Source: Acheta domesticus (taxonomy: Eukaryota; Arthropoda; Insecta; Orthoptera; Gryllidae). From it: DNA of 64,000 nt. The DNA is taken from contig JAHLJT010009419.1 of assembly GCA_031308135.1 (NCBI GenBank), positions 181,056,856 through 181,120,855 on the forward strand, in the 5' to 3' direction. The position numbers were made by a program, and so were the translations under genes. Position 1 is the first letter of the stretch, and every line of letters starts with the position of its first letter. Below are positions 34,691-46,290 of this stretch, in pieces. Under the pieces are notes generated by a model. It saw nothing but the letters and a program-made list of their open reading frames with translations. It was not told where the DNA came from and made no database searches.

Positions 34691-37213
34691 ACCTTTTGTC
34701 TCAAAGTGAAGGGGCAGACCCTGGGACGGAATTATCTTTCGGAGCTGATGTATGTTTCAACTCACAATTTTCAGCTCACCTGTAGCGACCCTCGATATTC
34801 CAGCAGAAACACATGGACTTACAAATTAGATAAACACGTAAATGATGGAACTGAAATATTCTTACAATTTTAAACTTTTCACGATAGTCGGAAATGATGT
34901 TGTTTACAAACAATAAAAACGCAATAGAACGCAACGATAAGAACGGATTTATTGTGTTATATTTGGGGTTTTAGAATTTTGATGTTTGATTGTTTGATGT
35001 TCTTTTTTTAACAAGTTAATGAAAACACGCGTAACTTCCTCACCTCTTTCACGAGCATATTCACAAATGACAATGAAGAGAAACCGCCGCGCGTCGAGTG
35101 TCATGTATATTGTCATGTATTGTGAAGCTTGATTCGTGCTCGTGGTCAGAAGTGACATGTGTAATGACGGATGTGTTTTCGGAACCAATAAATTACAATT
35201 CACGTTTACGTGGCAATAAAAACCAAACCACTCAAGTTCTGAAATTGCGTTCACAGGTTTGATTTCTCCTAAACCAACACTGATTCTTTGTTCGTATTCC
35301 TGACCAGGGACACCCAACCACAACAGGGGGCTTGAAATACAAAATACGCGGGTAGGAAAACAGTTGGCTTTCGTACGCCTGTGCATTTCAAATAAAAGCA
35401 CTTCCCCAAGATATAAATAAGATGCACCTCCTCATGTAACATAACTGACAGTGGCTGATTTCCAGTTAGAAGTAAAAACATATTTTTATGTTTTGAATTT
35501 TAAAAAATCGGAGCCCCGATTACGTCAGGTCTTGGGTACGTTGCCCCCAACTGCCCCTCTCCCTCCAGGTGCCCAGCCTCTCCCTCCAGACATACCGTCT
35601 GTTTTTGGACGACATTGAGCCATTTTGGAGGGGTTGGGAAATATCACAGGAGAAAGTAGAACTAAAATTATTATACGAGAATTAAATTACATTTAAGAAA
35701 CTAATAGAAATGCGTGTAGCTTGTATCTGAGATACAACCGCACTAAACGGCGTAAAAGGTCTTGTAGATTCTGAATGTTGCATGTGCTGCGTCATTTCTT
35801 GCATTACAAATCTTACATACTGAACGTACATTACAGTCAGATGACAAGTTTCAATATAAAATGAAATATTGTTTTTTCTTCTTATTGAAAAATGATATTT
35901 TATTCAGACGAAACTAACAATAGTAAACATTTCCTTACTCATATCAAGCGTTTGGAATTCCAAACGCCTTAGGTGAAGGGACACTTTTATTCACGCGCCA
36001 GTCAATGAACGCTCATTTTCAGCGGAGAAAAGGGACAATAATTTTCCAATGGAATGTTTAGAACCCTTTTGAATTAACTTTCAGCCTAGGGGCATATTTA
36101 TTTTTTATTATTTGTGGATTTCGGATATTTAAAACATAGACAGACATGAAAAATTTCTGTGAAATATGCGTCTACATAGTAAAACTATTTGACGAGATGC
36201 AAAACAAAAATGGTTAATATAAGTTCACTTTCTGTAGGGGAAAAGGATATTTTATCTGCCTCTGAAACTTAAAAGTGCTGTTTCAAATAATTGAAAGAAA
36301 TAATTATTCAGAAAACGGGAAAATTATTGTTCAGATTTCTTCGTAGATTTCATTAGACTTCTGTTAACTTCGGGTTTCTGGGTATGAAGCCTATTTGGTT
36401 GTAGAGTACGAAACGGTTGAGAAAAATACTCCAGTTTCTTTTCCCCAAGCATCTTTCTTTCCTTCTTTCTTTCTGAATTCTATTATCTGTCATCATTCAT
36501 TTCCTTAAACACCCAAATAAATGTATTCAGGTTATGCGCCAATATGGATTGTGCGTGCGATATTCCAGTTCACGAGTATGCATTGTTGGAAGGCGTCAAT
36601 TTCTTCCATTAGAAAGAAAACAACAGGGTGAGTTCGAAAATGTCGGAAAAGTTGATAAAACTCGACATACCATTTATTTCAGTAAAATAGTACATGTAAT
36701 TATATGAACTGTCTGCGACATTTTTCCATTTCCTTGTTGGAATTGAAAACAGGTGTTCCATGCAGGATCATGTCTCTCCATTTACTCACCTCCATAACTG
36801 GGTTTGCAAAACGTGAGTAGAAAGTGACGTACTAACGGAGAACTTAATGTTGGCAAATAACGAGAAATTATAGTCAATGTTGGCGAGAAACAACACATTG
36901 TCAATTGATAAGCTGTTTTTTTCCTTTCTTCCACTTGAATAAGCTTTTAATCTGTAAGTTTTTTCCACTTTCATGAGCCAGTTACCTAAAGAGTCTGGGA
37001 AGTATATAATACTACAATATGTATTAAGTAAATATTTGTCAGAAGTGAAAATAACTCTACTATAAAAGTGGATCAAAAAGAGGTGTAATGCCGAGGTATT
37101 TTAAACTTGAAAGGAGTTGAGCATACGGTGCTATTATATTTAGTATTGCAACTCCCAAAACTAGATCTAGAGAAAATTTAATTAAAAAATCAAATACGAA
37201 TAGATTGAAGTGA
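34691..37213. other. AT-rich intergenic DNA, no gene recognised
   Basis: A 150-codon minus-strand frame (34949-35401) has no recognisable domain and no supporting context. ACAGGGTGAGTTCGAAA at about 36625 resembles a transposon end, but no partner was found. Confidence 0.4.
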
Positions 37214-37768
37214 TAATTACTTTTTCAAATTCCGCTTATTAATTAGTTTTATCTGCAAGCCATCATGCACATTTAGATCAGATATCCGTAACCAGCATCA
37301 ATGTACGCTAGATTGAATTGTCATAAAACGTGTAAAAACGTGTAAACTCCGATACCGTTGGACTGATCTCCATGAAAGTTGGCACTTCTGAAGGCCGCAA
37401 AGAAACGTTTCTCACACCGTAATGTATAGAATGAGTTCTTTTTGAACATTCTATATTTGGTGGTCCGCCGCTTCCCGATATTACCTCACCTGCTCAGAGA
37501 CATACAGAATCTGGAAGTAAATATGAATGAGAGGGACAGAGACAGAGACACACAGAGACAGACAGGGACAGGGTAAGGGAGGGAGAGACAACGAGAAAGG
37601 GAGGTGGGGGAGTAAGATGGAGATGAAGGACAGAACAATGTCTGCGGGATTTTCCTAGTTAAATACATTGACGTACAGAAAATATTCTTTTTTCTCAATT
37701 GCGCTTATAAATTAGTTCATGCTGCAGCAATTGCACATATTCAAGTCAATATCCATATCTACCAAGAT
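37214..37768. repeat. Diverged direct repeat pair
   Basis: A segment with TCCGCTTATTAATTAGTT near 37227 recurs about 470 bp later as TGCGCTTATAAATTAGTT near 37702, each followed by TGCACAT and ATATCC phrases. Between them, at about 37350, is ACTCCGATACCGTTGGAC, which recurs near 40525. Probably parts of an old interspersed repeat. Confidence 0.4.
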
Positions 37769-37946
37769 CGGAAGAACCTTGTTAGGAAAAATACATTTAT
37801 AACAATTTTCGGCGAACTCCGTATTTTCAAAAACTGCAAAAAGTTAACATTTCAAAAAAAATGAAGATAGGGATTTTTGCTGGAGACAAAGTCTTTTCCA
37901 AAGTAATGGTGGTACAAAATGGCACAAACTTTCTTGAACTACTTAC

Positions 37947-37948
<2 letters not shown>

Positions 37949-37986
<38 letters not shown>
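37949..37986. repeat. (TG)n microsatellite
   Basis: Uninterrupted TG dinucleotides, 19 units. Just before it, GGTGGTACAAAATGGCACA (about 37909) resembles the start of family-A copies A6 and A10. Confidence 0.95.
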
Positions 37987-37988
<2 letters not shown>

Positions 37989-38183
37989 CCTCAGGTGGTG
38001 AAGGGCGAGTGGCCTGAGAGCTACACAACGGGTCGCCCCTCACCCCTCACATCCATTCGCATTGTCTCTCGCCAGTGGAAGAACCTGCTTGAGTTACCGT
38101 AGGAGCCCTCCATGGCGGACACTTGTCACTTTAAAACTGATAATCATATTTGTTGGATCGCAATATGAAGGGGAGGGTGATGG

Positions 38184-38760
38184 ATAATAAAATATTGATT
38201 GATGAATGATCTTGGCTGTCCAGGTGACGCCGCGTCGAAGTCTGTGTTGCCGACGTTTCGACCATCTTATCCTGGGGCTGGTCTGGTCTTCCTCAGGGCT
38301 GGTCTGTTCTGTTAGTGTAGTGAATGTTTTACGTCTGGAGATGGCGGTGTTCCTTTCCCGTTGGATAGTGAGTTTCGGCACCGGCTTACACATCTGTTCG
38401 CGGAGAAATCCTCCTCCAGGTATCTCCCACCAGCGGGGCACCGCCCCAGTCGGAACAACCTCTAAGCTCCCGCCATATATGGCAGTGTGGTGCATGTAAG
38501 CCTGTGTCTCTAAGGGGAGAGGATAGGACAAGGAATAGGTGGAAAGAGCGCTTGCGGTCCATTGATCGTTAATTAAGCTGCTCGGGTATTTGCGTAAATC
38601 GGAGAAACAACGGAAAACTAATGATCAGAGCATTACTTTCCTGAGAGTGACTGAATTCTAACTGGCTCTGTATTTATTGCCGAAAATTCGTCACCGTGAA
38701 GACTTGAACGCTAAACCCTCCCTGTCAGAGTAGCTACAGAGGCGGCGGCAACGCTGGATC
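38184..38760 (-). mobile_element. tRNA-derived SINE, family S copy (minus strand)
   Basis: Read on the minus strand: a tRNA-like head with a weak B-box (CGTTCAAGTC, complement of about 38701-38710), a body with TTCCTTGTCCTATCCTCTCC, and an ATTCATCAATCAAT-type tail near 38184-38208. The body matches the copies at 25575 and 57731. It is longer than the other two and may contain an insertion at about 38210-38400. Confidence 0.65.
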
Positions 38761-38774
38761 TGAGTTCAATTCAG

Positions 38775-38995
38775 CCGTTACCCAATGATGAGATTATTGT
38801 GATGATGACATAACTCGAATGATGGAGTAACGCTGAAATGAGAATCATGGGGAACGGGAGAACCCTGAGAGAGCCTGCAGCGAAGTCGCGTCGTCCATCC
38901 ACCACAAATTCCACATGGATTTGAACCTCGGCCCCGGCGGGGAAAAGCGAGCGGTGTGACCGCTGCGCCGCGGGTCGCCCCGTCTCTCCCAGCAA
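38775..38995 (-). mobile_element. tRNA-derived SINE head (minus strand)
   Basis: On the minus strand GCGCAGCGGTCAC is A-box-like, and GAGGTTCAAATCC (complement of about 38916-38929) is a strong B-box match. An ATCATC-rich tail lies at about 38780-38812. Not a functional tRNA: the stems do not close. Confidence 0.6.
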
Positions 38996-39640
38996 CGCGG
39001 AAACTTCTGGAAGCGCGGGGGGGGGGGGGGAGCGTGCGACGTGTCGCCGGGCGGCCTGCGCGCGCCTCGCCGCCCCCGCCGCCCTTGCCGCCGCCGCCGC
39101 CGCCGCCGCCGCCGCAGCGGCTCCTCCTTGCCCTCCGCGCGCCCCCTATTGATCAGGCCTGCCCGCGCGCCGCCCACGCAATCCCAGGTCGCAGCCCTGC
39201 CCCGCCCCCGCCTTCTTCGCCCACCCCACCCCGTCCCGCCCCGCCTTTCGCGACTTTCCCTCCCCGTCCCGCCCTCGCCACCCTTCCCGCCCTCGGCGCT
39301 CGGATCGCCCCGCCCCGCCCCCACCCCGCCTCTGCACCCCGCCCCGCCCAGTCTTTCGCGACTTTCCCTCTCCACCCCGCCCCGCCCCCCTCTCTTCCCG
39401 CTCTCGCCGCTCCGATCCAGCCGCGTCCCGCCCCACCCTTGCCTCCTCCACCAGCCTTGCCTCCCCGCCCCCGCCGCCGCGCCCCGCCTCCACCTCTGAC
39501 GCCCCACCCCGCCCCGCCCCGCCACGCCCCGCCCCCGCCGCTGCGATCGCCCGCCGCGGGAGCAGCAGCAGCAGCAGCCCTTGTCGCGAGCACTCCCTCG
39601 GCTGCCAAGAACCGCGCGGGGCCTCTGGTAATAAAACCCT
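38996..39640. promoter_or_regulatory. CpG island rich in GC boxes, possible promoter
   Basis: A dense run of CCCCGCCC/CCCGCCCC (Sp1/KLF-type) motifs covers 39170-39545, with a G-run at about 39018-39030, a CCG repeat at about 39088-39117 and a CAG/GCA repeat at about 39560-39580. Long Pro/Ala/Arg-rich frames on both strands are compositional. A promoter is possible but no exon is visible. Confidence 0.4.
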
Positions 39641-40149
39641 CCCGGATCTTTTCCATAAATACTTCAAGCGCAGGAATCGTAATTCTCGGAAAATTTGTTT
39701 TCGGGAAATTGGACTCCTTATAGTTCACCCTTCAAGTATATTCAATCAGAAAAATTATGTGAAAGAAATATTTTATTGATGTACATGTGTATTTCAGCAA
39801 ACAAATATGCAATTAATAATTCTCTGAAATTGCTGGAGATTCTTTCTTTGCAGACCTCCGCGGACACCTTTCTTTGCAGAAAATGTTTATCCATTAAAAT
39901 TTAATTTATTAGCGCCTATCCCATTTCTGTTATGGTGTGATCTATGTCATCATTTTTAGGTCCGCGTGAAATACGCTGAGCTGTGTAACGTGTACAGCAA
40001 ACTGGCACAATAACATTTTAAACTAAAAATAAAATACACTAAGATTCTTTAAACCCGTCTTAACAACTCTATAACTATCAGGAGGACCGCATATTTTTGT
40101 AGATATTAGAAGTCAATGAAAAAAGTGTGTAGAAGGAAGTAAAAGGAGC
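39641..40149. other. AT-rich intergenic DNA, no gene recognised
   Basis: Short unrecognised frames only. Confidence 0.5.
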
Positions 40150-40430
40150 ACTGTCAGAAATTTCTGCACTACATTTAATGTAAAAGTATATTAAAGTCAT
40201 TTTCATGAACGTAAATTAAATTTAATGTACACGTAGAGTAACTCTCAAGTACGTGTACATTAAATGTAGTGTACGTGTACAATGAAATTTAATGTATGCG
40301 TATACATTAAATTTACTGAACGTGTATATGAAATGTACTGTACGGACTCATTAAATTTACTGTACGTGTACATTAAATTTACTGTGCGTGGGCATGAAAT
40401 TTACTGTACTTGTACATTAATTTCAATATT
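40150..40430. repeat. ACATTAAATTTA-type palindromic minisatellite
   Basis: Begins CACTGTCAGAAATT, then repeats TACGTGTACATTAAATTTAC-like units of about 22-27 bp, each partly self-complementary. A mirrored CACTGTCAGAAATT followed by ACATTAAATTTAATGTA occurs on the minus strand at 46444-46415. Confidence 0.7.
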
Positions 40431-40447
40431 TACATTTGTTCAATGAA

Positions 40448-40505
40448 TTGCCACCCCGATCGGGTTTCGAACCCGGGACTCCTTGTTTACGTGCAGTTGC
40501 TCTAA
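40448..40505 (-). mobile_element. tRNA-like SINE fragment (minus strand)
   Basis: The complement of 40462-40477 reads CCCGGGTTCGAAACCC, an excellent B-box with a T-arm-like stem, preceded by AGAGCAACTGCACG. Only the 3' half of a tRNA-like structure is present. Confidence 0.5.
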
Positions 40506-41056
40506 TATATATAAAAACAAAACTCCGACACCGTTGGACCAATCTCCATGAAAGCTGGCACATTTACGTGATTTTTCACCCAGAAGGTTTATGTGCAGTG
40601 GCATTTCAAAAGAAGGTAAATGCCAGAAATATGAAAGAAAGCCAAAAAAATCAATTTACAAACTAGTGGTGCAACAGAATAGCACAGACTTCCCCGTATT
40701 AGTTCTTAATTTTCTTTGGTCTCGGCTAGTTATTCGGACTTGCCACATACACTTGCCAGCTGCCATTTATCGCCGACCAAACTACACTTTTTTGACATTT
40801 TATTATTTATGTTAATAATATTAAAGAACAGTAAAATCTCGTCCTAAATAGCAATTTTCTTTAAAAAATTTGGAGCCGTATTTAAGAAATTGACGTTTAA
40901 ACGCTACAGTAAATGCGAAATTTGAATCTTTTTCACAGACAATTTTTCAAAACACATAAAAACACTTTTGAAATATATCAACTCATAAATGCAATAGTGT
41001 TTACAAATTGCTGGAAATGTGCATATTAATGGTATGAGAGATATTTATATAGGTAT

Positions 41057-41060
<4 letters not shown>

Positions 41061-41109
<49 letters not shown>
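41061..41109. repeat. (TA)n microsatellite within copy A6
   Basis: Uninterrupted alternating T and A. Confidence 0.95.
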
Positions 41110-41111
<2 letters not shown>

Positions 41112-42002
41112 TATAAAAAATTACATTTGTGTAATTTTTGAAAAAACGAAAATATACCCCAAACTGAACTATACGCCATATTAAAGAGTGCAATTAGCAC
41201 TAATCATTCGAAAAGAGTGAAGACAAAATGTTGATCAATTTTTGCGAAAATGGCGTTTGAGTGTTTCTGAAAATGTGGAATTTTGAGCTACTTTTCACAG
41301 AAAACGGTTGAGTTTCGACAACCTTTACTTGACATTATTTAAAGCACATGTACTCGTAAATAATAATGGGACAAAATTGCCGCTAATGTAAATACAAACA
41401 ACGTGAGAAACAAGTCAAAAAAATTACGTTTTTGTAATTTTTGAAAAAACAAAAGAATAGAGCAGTATGGCGTTTATCTCATCTCATAGCATTTAGCATC
41501 TCATAGCATAGCATTTAGAACTATCCCTATCAAAATTTTAAGGACAAATTTTTGAGCCGTTTTTGAGAAAAAGTTGTTTTTGTAATTTTTTAAATTGCAT
41601 CTATTGCACGCAATGTTGCGCAAAAGCTACTAAAATTTTCAAAAAAATGTGCATGACCTTAATGAAAGAATTCACTTTAATTTTGTAGTTGTTGGAAGAG
41701 GCCAAAAAAACTTCAGACTTTTGCAATTTTAAAAAATCCAGAGTTAACCGTGAAATTAGGGCCTATACCACCTTTATTAGTGTATTTTACTCTATTTTTT
41801 CAAGAAATTTAAAGAAAAAGTTTGGAGCGTTTTTGAAAAAATTTTGAAAATGTCCGGGGGCTTCTTGCAAAGAACCCTCAAATTTTATAGAATCTTTTAT
41901 CAAAATCTCAAAGCTTCGACTCGAGCCAAATCAATAGGTTGAGCCAGATCTTCATTTTGAAAAAAAAAACAACTACGTATGATCTAGGCGCTAGTAGTGA
42001 TC

Positions 42003-42762
42003 ACAGACGGACGGACGGACGTACAGACAGACGGACGGACAGACGGACGGACAGACGGACGGACAGACGGACGGACAGACGGACGGACAGACGGACGGAC
42101 AGACGGACGGACAGACGGACGGACAGACGGACGGACAGACGGACGGACAGACGGACGGACAGACGGACGGACAGACGGACGGACAGACGGACGGACAGAC
42201 GGACGGACAGACGGACGGACAGACGGACGGACAGACGGACGGACAGACGGACGGACAGACGGACGGACAGACGGACGGACAGACGGACGGACAGACGGAC
42301 GGACAGACGGACGGACAGACGGACGGACAGACGGACGGACAGACGGACGGACAGACGGACGGACAGACGGACGGACAGACGGACGGACAGACGGACGGAC
42401 AGACGGACGGACAGACGGACGGACAGACGGACGGACAGACGCACGGACAGACGGACGGACAGACGGACGGACAGACGGACGGACAGACGGACGGACAGAC
42501 GGACGGACAGACGGACGGACAGACGGACGGACAGACGGACGGACAGACGGACGGACAGACGGACGGACAGACGGACGGACAGACGGACGGACAGACGGAC
42601 GGACAGACGGACGGACAGACGGACGGACAGACGGACGGACAGACGGACGGACAGACGGACGGACAGACGGACGGACAGACGGACGGACAGACGGACAGAC
42701 GGACGGACGGACGGACGGACGGACAGACGGACGGAGAGACGGACGGAGAGACGGACAGACGG
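42003..42762. repeat. 12-bp satellite array, GGACGGACAGAC
   Basis: About 63 tandem units of GGACGGACAGAC. I see one variant (GCACGG near 42441) and irregular units only in the last 70 bp (GGACGGAGAGAC). A unit of 12 leaves frames open on both strands (Arg-Thr-Asp, Asp-Gly-Arg and Ser-Val-Arg-Leu repeats); these are not genes. It has expanded from the short GGAC/AGAC tract present in other family-A copies. Confidence 0.95.
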
Positions 42763-43039
42763 ACGTTTTGCTTTCAGGTTTTGTGGGTACCTAGGACCAC
42801 AAAAGAGGGATTCTGGCTACACCCTATATCGGTTTTTCCCCCTAATTTAGTAACTGGATTTATCCACTTTTTCGTTATCAGGGCCCGCAATTAATTTTTT
42901 CTGCCGAAAATCCGCGGTGTTTTCGCGTAGCATTGCATAAGTTTCCCTATTCTACGTATATTCCTCCGTATATACGTATGTATACGGGAATGTAAAAAGG
43001 CGGTAAAAAAGTTTGTAAAATTAAACAGGGTTAGGTGTG

Positions 43040-43146
43040 ACTTCTTCTTTAGTTATGGTTTTAGGCTATGCTGATCCTGCGTTGACAATATTTTCTGTCC
43101 CATCAACTGACAGAAAAAGCCATTGATCGAGAAAGAGAACTACGTA
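43040..43146 (+). mobile_element. LINE reverse-transcriptase relic, left part
   Basis: Reading 43090-43146 gives QLTEKAIDREREL. That residue pattern precedes the first catalytic region of RT in RTE/L1-like LINEs. It stops at the foldback element and continues after 43707. Stops and frameshifts are present. Confidence 0.55.
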
Positions 43147-43706
43147 CAGAGTGTCCGGGGAGGAAACGTCGAAACTTCGAAAATAAGCTCTTAAGACAAT
43201 TCTAAGCGTATTTTGTCTAATAAACTACGTGGATATTCCGAATGGTTGCGCCGCAATGAGCACTCAAAATTTGGTTTGAAAAATTTATTTATAGGCAAAA
43301 ATTTTCATTATAGAAGCATAGAAACACTCCAGAAACATGTAAATTGTTTATTATTTACAAAAGAAATTAGTATATTTGCTCAGATAGAAAAATTAAGCGA
43401 GAAATAAAAAAGCAGTCGAATTGTGTAAATTGAGTGTTTTTTTATTTCTCACTTAATTTTTCTTTCTGAACAAATATATTAATTTCTTTTGTAAATAATA
43501 AACAATTTATAAGTCCCTGGAGTGTTTCTACGCTTCTGTAATGCAAATTTTTGCCTAGATATCAATTTTTCAAACCAACTTTTGAGTGCTCATTGCGGCT
43601 CAACCATTCGGAATATCCACGTAGTTTATTAGACAAAATATACTTAGAATTAATTGTCTTAAAAGCTTATTTTCGAAATTTCGACGTTTCCTCCCCGGAC
43701 ACCCTG
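43147..43706. mobile_element. Foldback / MITE element with ~265-bp terminal inverted repeats
   Basis: The left arm (43147-43410) begins CAGAGTGTCCGGGGAGG. The right arm (43437-43706) is its near-perfect inverse, ending CCTCCCCGGACACCCTG. Only about 26 bp lie between. It is flanked by TA on both sides (43145-43146 and 43707-43708), as for Tc1/mariner-like integration. No transposase. It splits a LINE. Confidence 0.85.
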
Positions 43707-44140
43707 TATAAATTAATAGATCTGAAAAAGGCTTATGATAATGTACGGGGGCAATGGAAGGGAAATGAATATCAACTACGTATACAATTGATGTCAAACA
43801 ACTTAAAGGTGACAGAAATTCAGTAAAAGTGGGAAAATGTCTATCAGGAGACTTCTCAATAAATAAAGGATAACGGCAAGGCAGCTGCCAAACTCCAACC
43901 CTGTTTAAGATATACATTGATAAAGCCTTGAAAAATGGAAAGGAAAGTGTATAAGTATGGATGTGAAAATAAGTAATGAAACATTGTTTAGTCTACTACT
44001 CGCACAGGACCACGAGATAATGGCTGACGACAATGACGTTGATGTGACATATATAATAAGAAAATAATAGAAGAGTATGGAAAATGGAAAAAATGTGCAA
44101 AAGACTGAGTATATGGTGGTTGGACTGATATATGGGTTTC
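43707..44140 (+). mobile_element. LINE reverse-transcriptase relic, right part
   Basis: Continues the RT with LIDLKKAYDN (motif A type, catalytic Asp), then TPTLFKIYIDKALK, a degraded FADD-box region read as LLAQD, then ADDNDVDVTYIIRK and EYMVVG. The order and spacing match the RT palm and thumb of RTE/L1-like LINEs. The YADD/FADD catalytic pair is lost and there are several stops and frameshifts, so it is dead. Confidence 0.75.
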
Positions 44141-44473
44141 ACCCAATGAAATCAATTTTAGAGAATTTTCTTCTTTACATACAGATTTATATTTGCAATT
44201 TTTATTAGAGGAAGGAATACCAATAATAATAATATTAATAATATAAAAAATGTTATCAACTCCTGCTGCCATTATTGCCTATACATCAGCACTTTCGTTG
44301 CGTATCAAAACTTTACGTGAAGGAATCTAAGATGAGATCTATGTGCAGGAAGTTATGATGGTCATTTTGGTTTATTTTATCACACGGCGACCAACACCAC
44401 AACGCTATTTCAACTATTGAATTACGATCTAGAAACTGATCTCGAAGTATTGAAGAACTGAATAAAGATCAGA
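44141..44473. other. Intergenic or decayed LINE sequence
   Basis: No recognisable domain. AAT-triplet-rich at about 44221-44250. May be diverged LINE downstream of the RT. Confidence 0.35.
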
Positions 44474-44960
44474 AAAGAAATAGTGAAATTGACTGGCATG
44501 AAGTGGAACCAAAGACTGAAGAGCGTGCTATTAATTTTTCCAGCGAAAATGTCAGAGAATTCATTATATTTCCCGAGAGTATTGTCTGTAGAATACAATG
44601 GGATACTTAGTTCCTTAATATGCAGCTGTCCGACTTCCCACACGTCGAAATAATCCTTTAGACAAAAACACCCTAGAAGAGATTCAAACGAGAGCAGCCG
44701 GGGTTAATTTTTCGACACGACACGCGGCTCCCTTTGGCACAAATTGGCGCGTGCAGCCCGTGTCATGCGTTCGCCACAGGAAGCAGAAGACAAGGGTCAC
44801 GCGTAGGCGTCGCCTATCGCTGACGTGCGGGCTACAGCAGCCACGTTCCCGCACGTGACCTGTCCCTACGTCGATAATGAAGGCGATGGGGACGGCGGGG
44901 GGGGGGGCGTGCACGTGTCGCTCGCATCGCCTTTGCCGCGCCCCGGCGCCGCGGAAATGG
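44474..44960 (+). repeat. Inverted duplication, left copy
   Basis: About 487 bp, matched in reverse orientation by 51578-52065. The core (44700-44880) has only about one mismatch in 125 bp. The left half is AT-rich and the right half CpG-rich with a G-run. No coding signal spans both copies. Function unknown; it may be part of an unrecognised interspersed repeat. Confidence 0.8.
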
Positions 44961-45025
44961 GAAAATGTATATTACGTCTCCGGAATTATATATTATATAT
45001 AATTATCACTTCTTTGTCACTTTTA

Positions 45026-46290
45026 ACTTTTCCGTATACGTACGTATACACGAAGTAATATAAGTGGTATAGGGAAAGTTATCTAATGCTGCGGAAAATC
45101 GATTTCAACATTTGAATGGAAATAGAAATTTTGAGATCCCCTGACACCGAAAAAGTGGTTATTTTCAAAACGTCCGCCCGTCCGCCTGTCTGTCTGCCTG
45201 TCAGTCTGTCAGTTTGTCTGTCAGTCTGTCTGTGTGTCTGTGAACAACACTAGCGCCTAAACTATACGCATGATCTCTTCCAAAATGGATATTCCCCTGT
45301 CGATATGCTTCCACTCGAGGCGCCGCGATTTTGAAATATTTTCTTCAAAATTTGGGGGTACTTTACATGAAGCCCCCCGGACATTTAAAAAAAAATTTTC
45401 ATAAACGGCTCTAATTTTTTCTTTAAATTTCTTGTAAAAATAGAGTAAAATACACTTACTAAAGTCACATAGGTCCCATTTTCACGGTTAACTCTGAATT
45501 TTCGAAAATTGTAAAAGTTTGAATTCTCTTTGGCGTCTTCCTACAACTACAAAATTGGAGATGGAGTTTTCCCTATAAATGAAATTTTCCCCCCATTTTT
45601 TGAACATTTTAGTAGTTTTCGCGCGATAATGCGTGCATTATGTGCAGTTTTAAAATGTTACAAAAATAAGATTTTCTCAAAAACGGCTCAAAATGTATCC
45701 TTGAAACTTTTCGTAGGGATAGTGCTACATGTACTCTACGAGGCGACAAACGTAATATTGCCCTATTCACATGTTGTTTTCGAAAATTTCAAAAATTTAA
45801 TTTTTTTGACTTTACTCTTACGTTGGTAATATTAACATTAGCGGCGATTTGTTCACATTAATATATTAATGAGTACATGTGCTTTAAATAATGTTAAGTA
45901 AAGCTTTTCGAAAACTCAATCGTTTTCTGTGAAAAATAACTCAAAATTCTGACTTTTCAGAAACGTTCAAACACGATTTTCTTCTAAATGGCACCAAGTT
46001 GTTTTTCAACTTGAACAGATAGTACTATATGCACTCTTTAAGGTGACGTAAAGTTCATTTTGGAGTATTTTTTGTTTTTTTTTTAAATTACACAAATGTA
46101 ATATTTTCAAAGTTCTCTCATACCGTTAATATGCACATTTCCAGCAAATTGTAAACACTATTGAATTTGTCTGCTTAAGTGCTTCAAATGGCGCCAAATG
46201 AAGTTTTTCGAAAACTCAAAACTTATCTGTGAAAAAGAGCTTCACATTTTGCATTTACAGTACCACTTAAAAGCCATTTTCTGCAGTAGT
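45026..46290 (-). repeat. Family A repeat, copy A7 (minus strand)
   Basis: Terminal hairpin AACTTTTCC (45026-45034) / GGGAAAGTT (45072-45080), with GTATACGTACGTATAC between. Then a GTCTGTCTG tract (about 45180-45242), GGGGGTACTTTACATGAAG, and TTTGAGTTTTCG-type segments. It is an inverted mate of copy A6. Confidence 0.75.

Larger units (their letters stand above)
40663..42993 (+). repeat. Family A repeat, copy A6, with expanded satellite
   Basis: Starts CTAGTGGTGCAACAGAATAG, aligned with the start of copy A10. It proceeds through TTTTTGAAAAAACG-type segments and a (TA)n stretch (41061-41109), then the GGACGGACAGAC array, then TTTATCCACTTTTTCGTTA. It ends in a long hairpin of TTTCCC (42942-42947) and GGGAA (42986-42990), with TACGTATA/TATACGTA inside. 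AAAAA follows. It is non-coding apart from repeat-generated frames. Confidence 0.8.

Noticed and set aside
34949..35401. 150-codon minus-strand open frame
   Set aside because: No recognisable motif, no CpG or promoter context, and low-complexity residues at its end.
38845..39728. Pro/Ala/Arg-rich frames up to 255 codons on both strands
   Set aside because: Overlapping frames on both strands of a C-rich island; no recognisable domain.
41939..42850. 300-codon Arg-Thr-Asp and related repeat frames on both strands
   Set aside because: A 12-bp satellite with no stop in its unit keeps frames open automatically, and the same tract is short and non-coding in other family-A copies.
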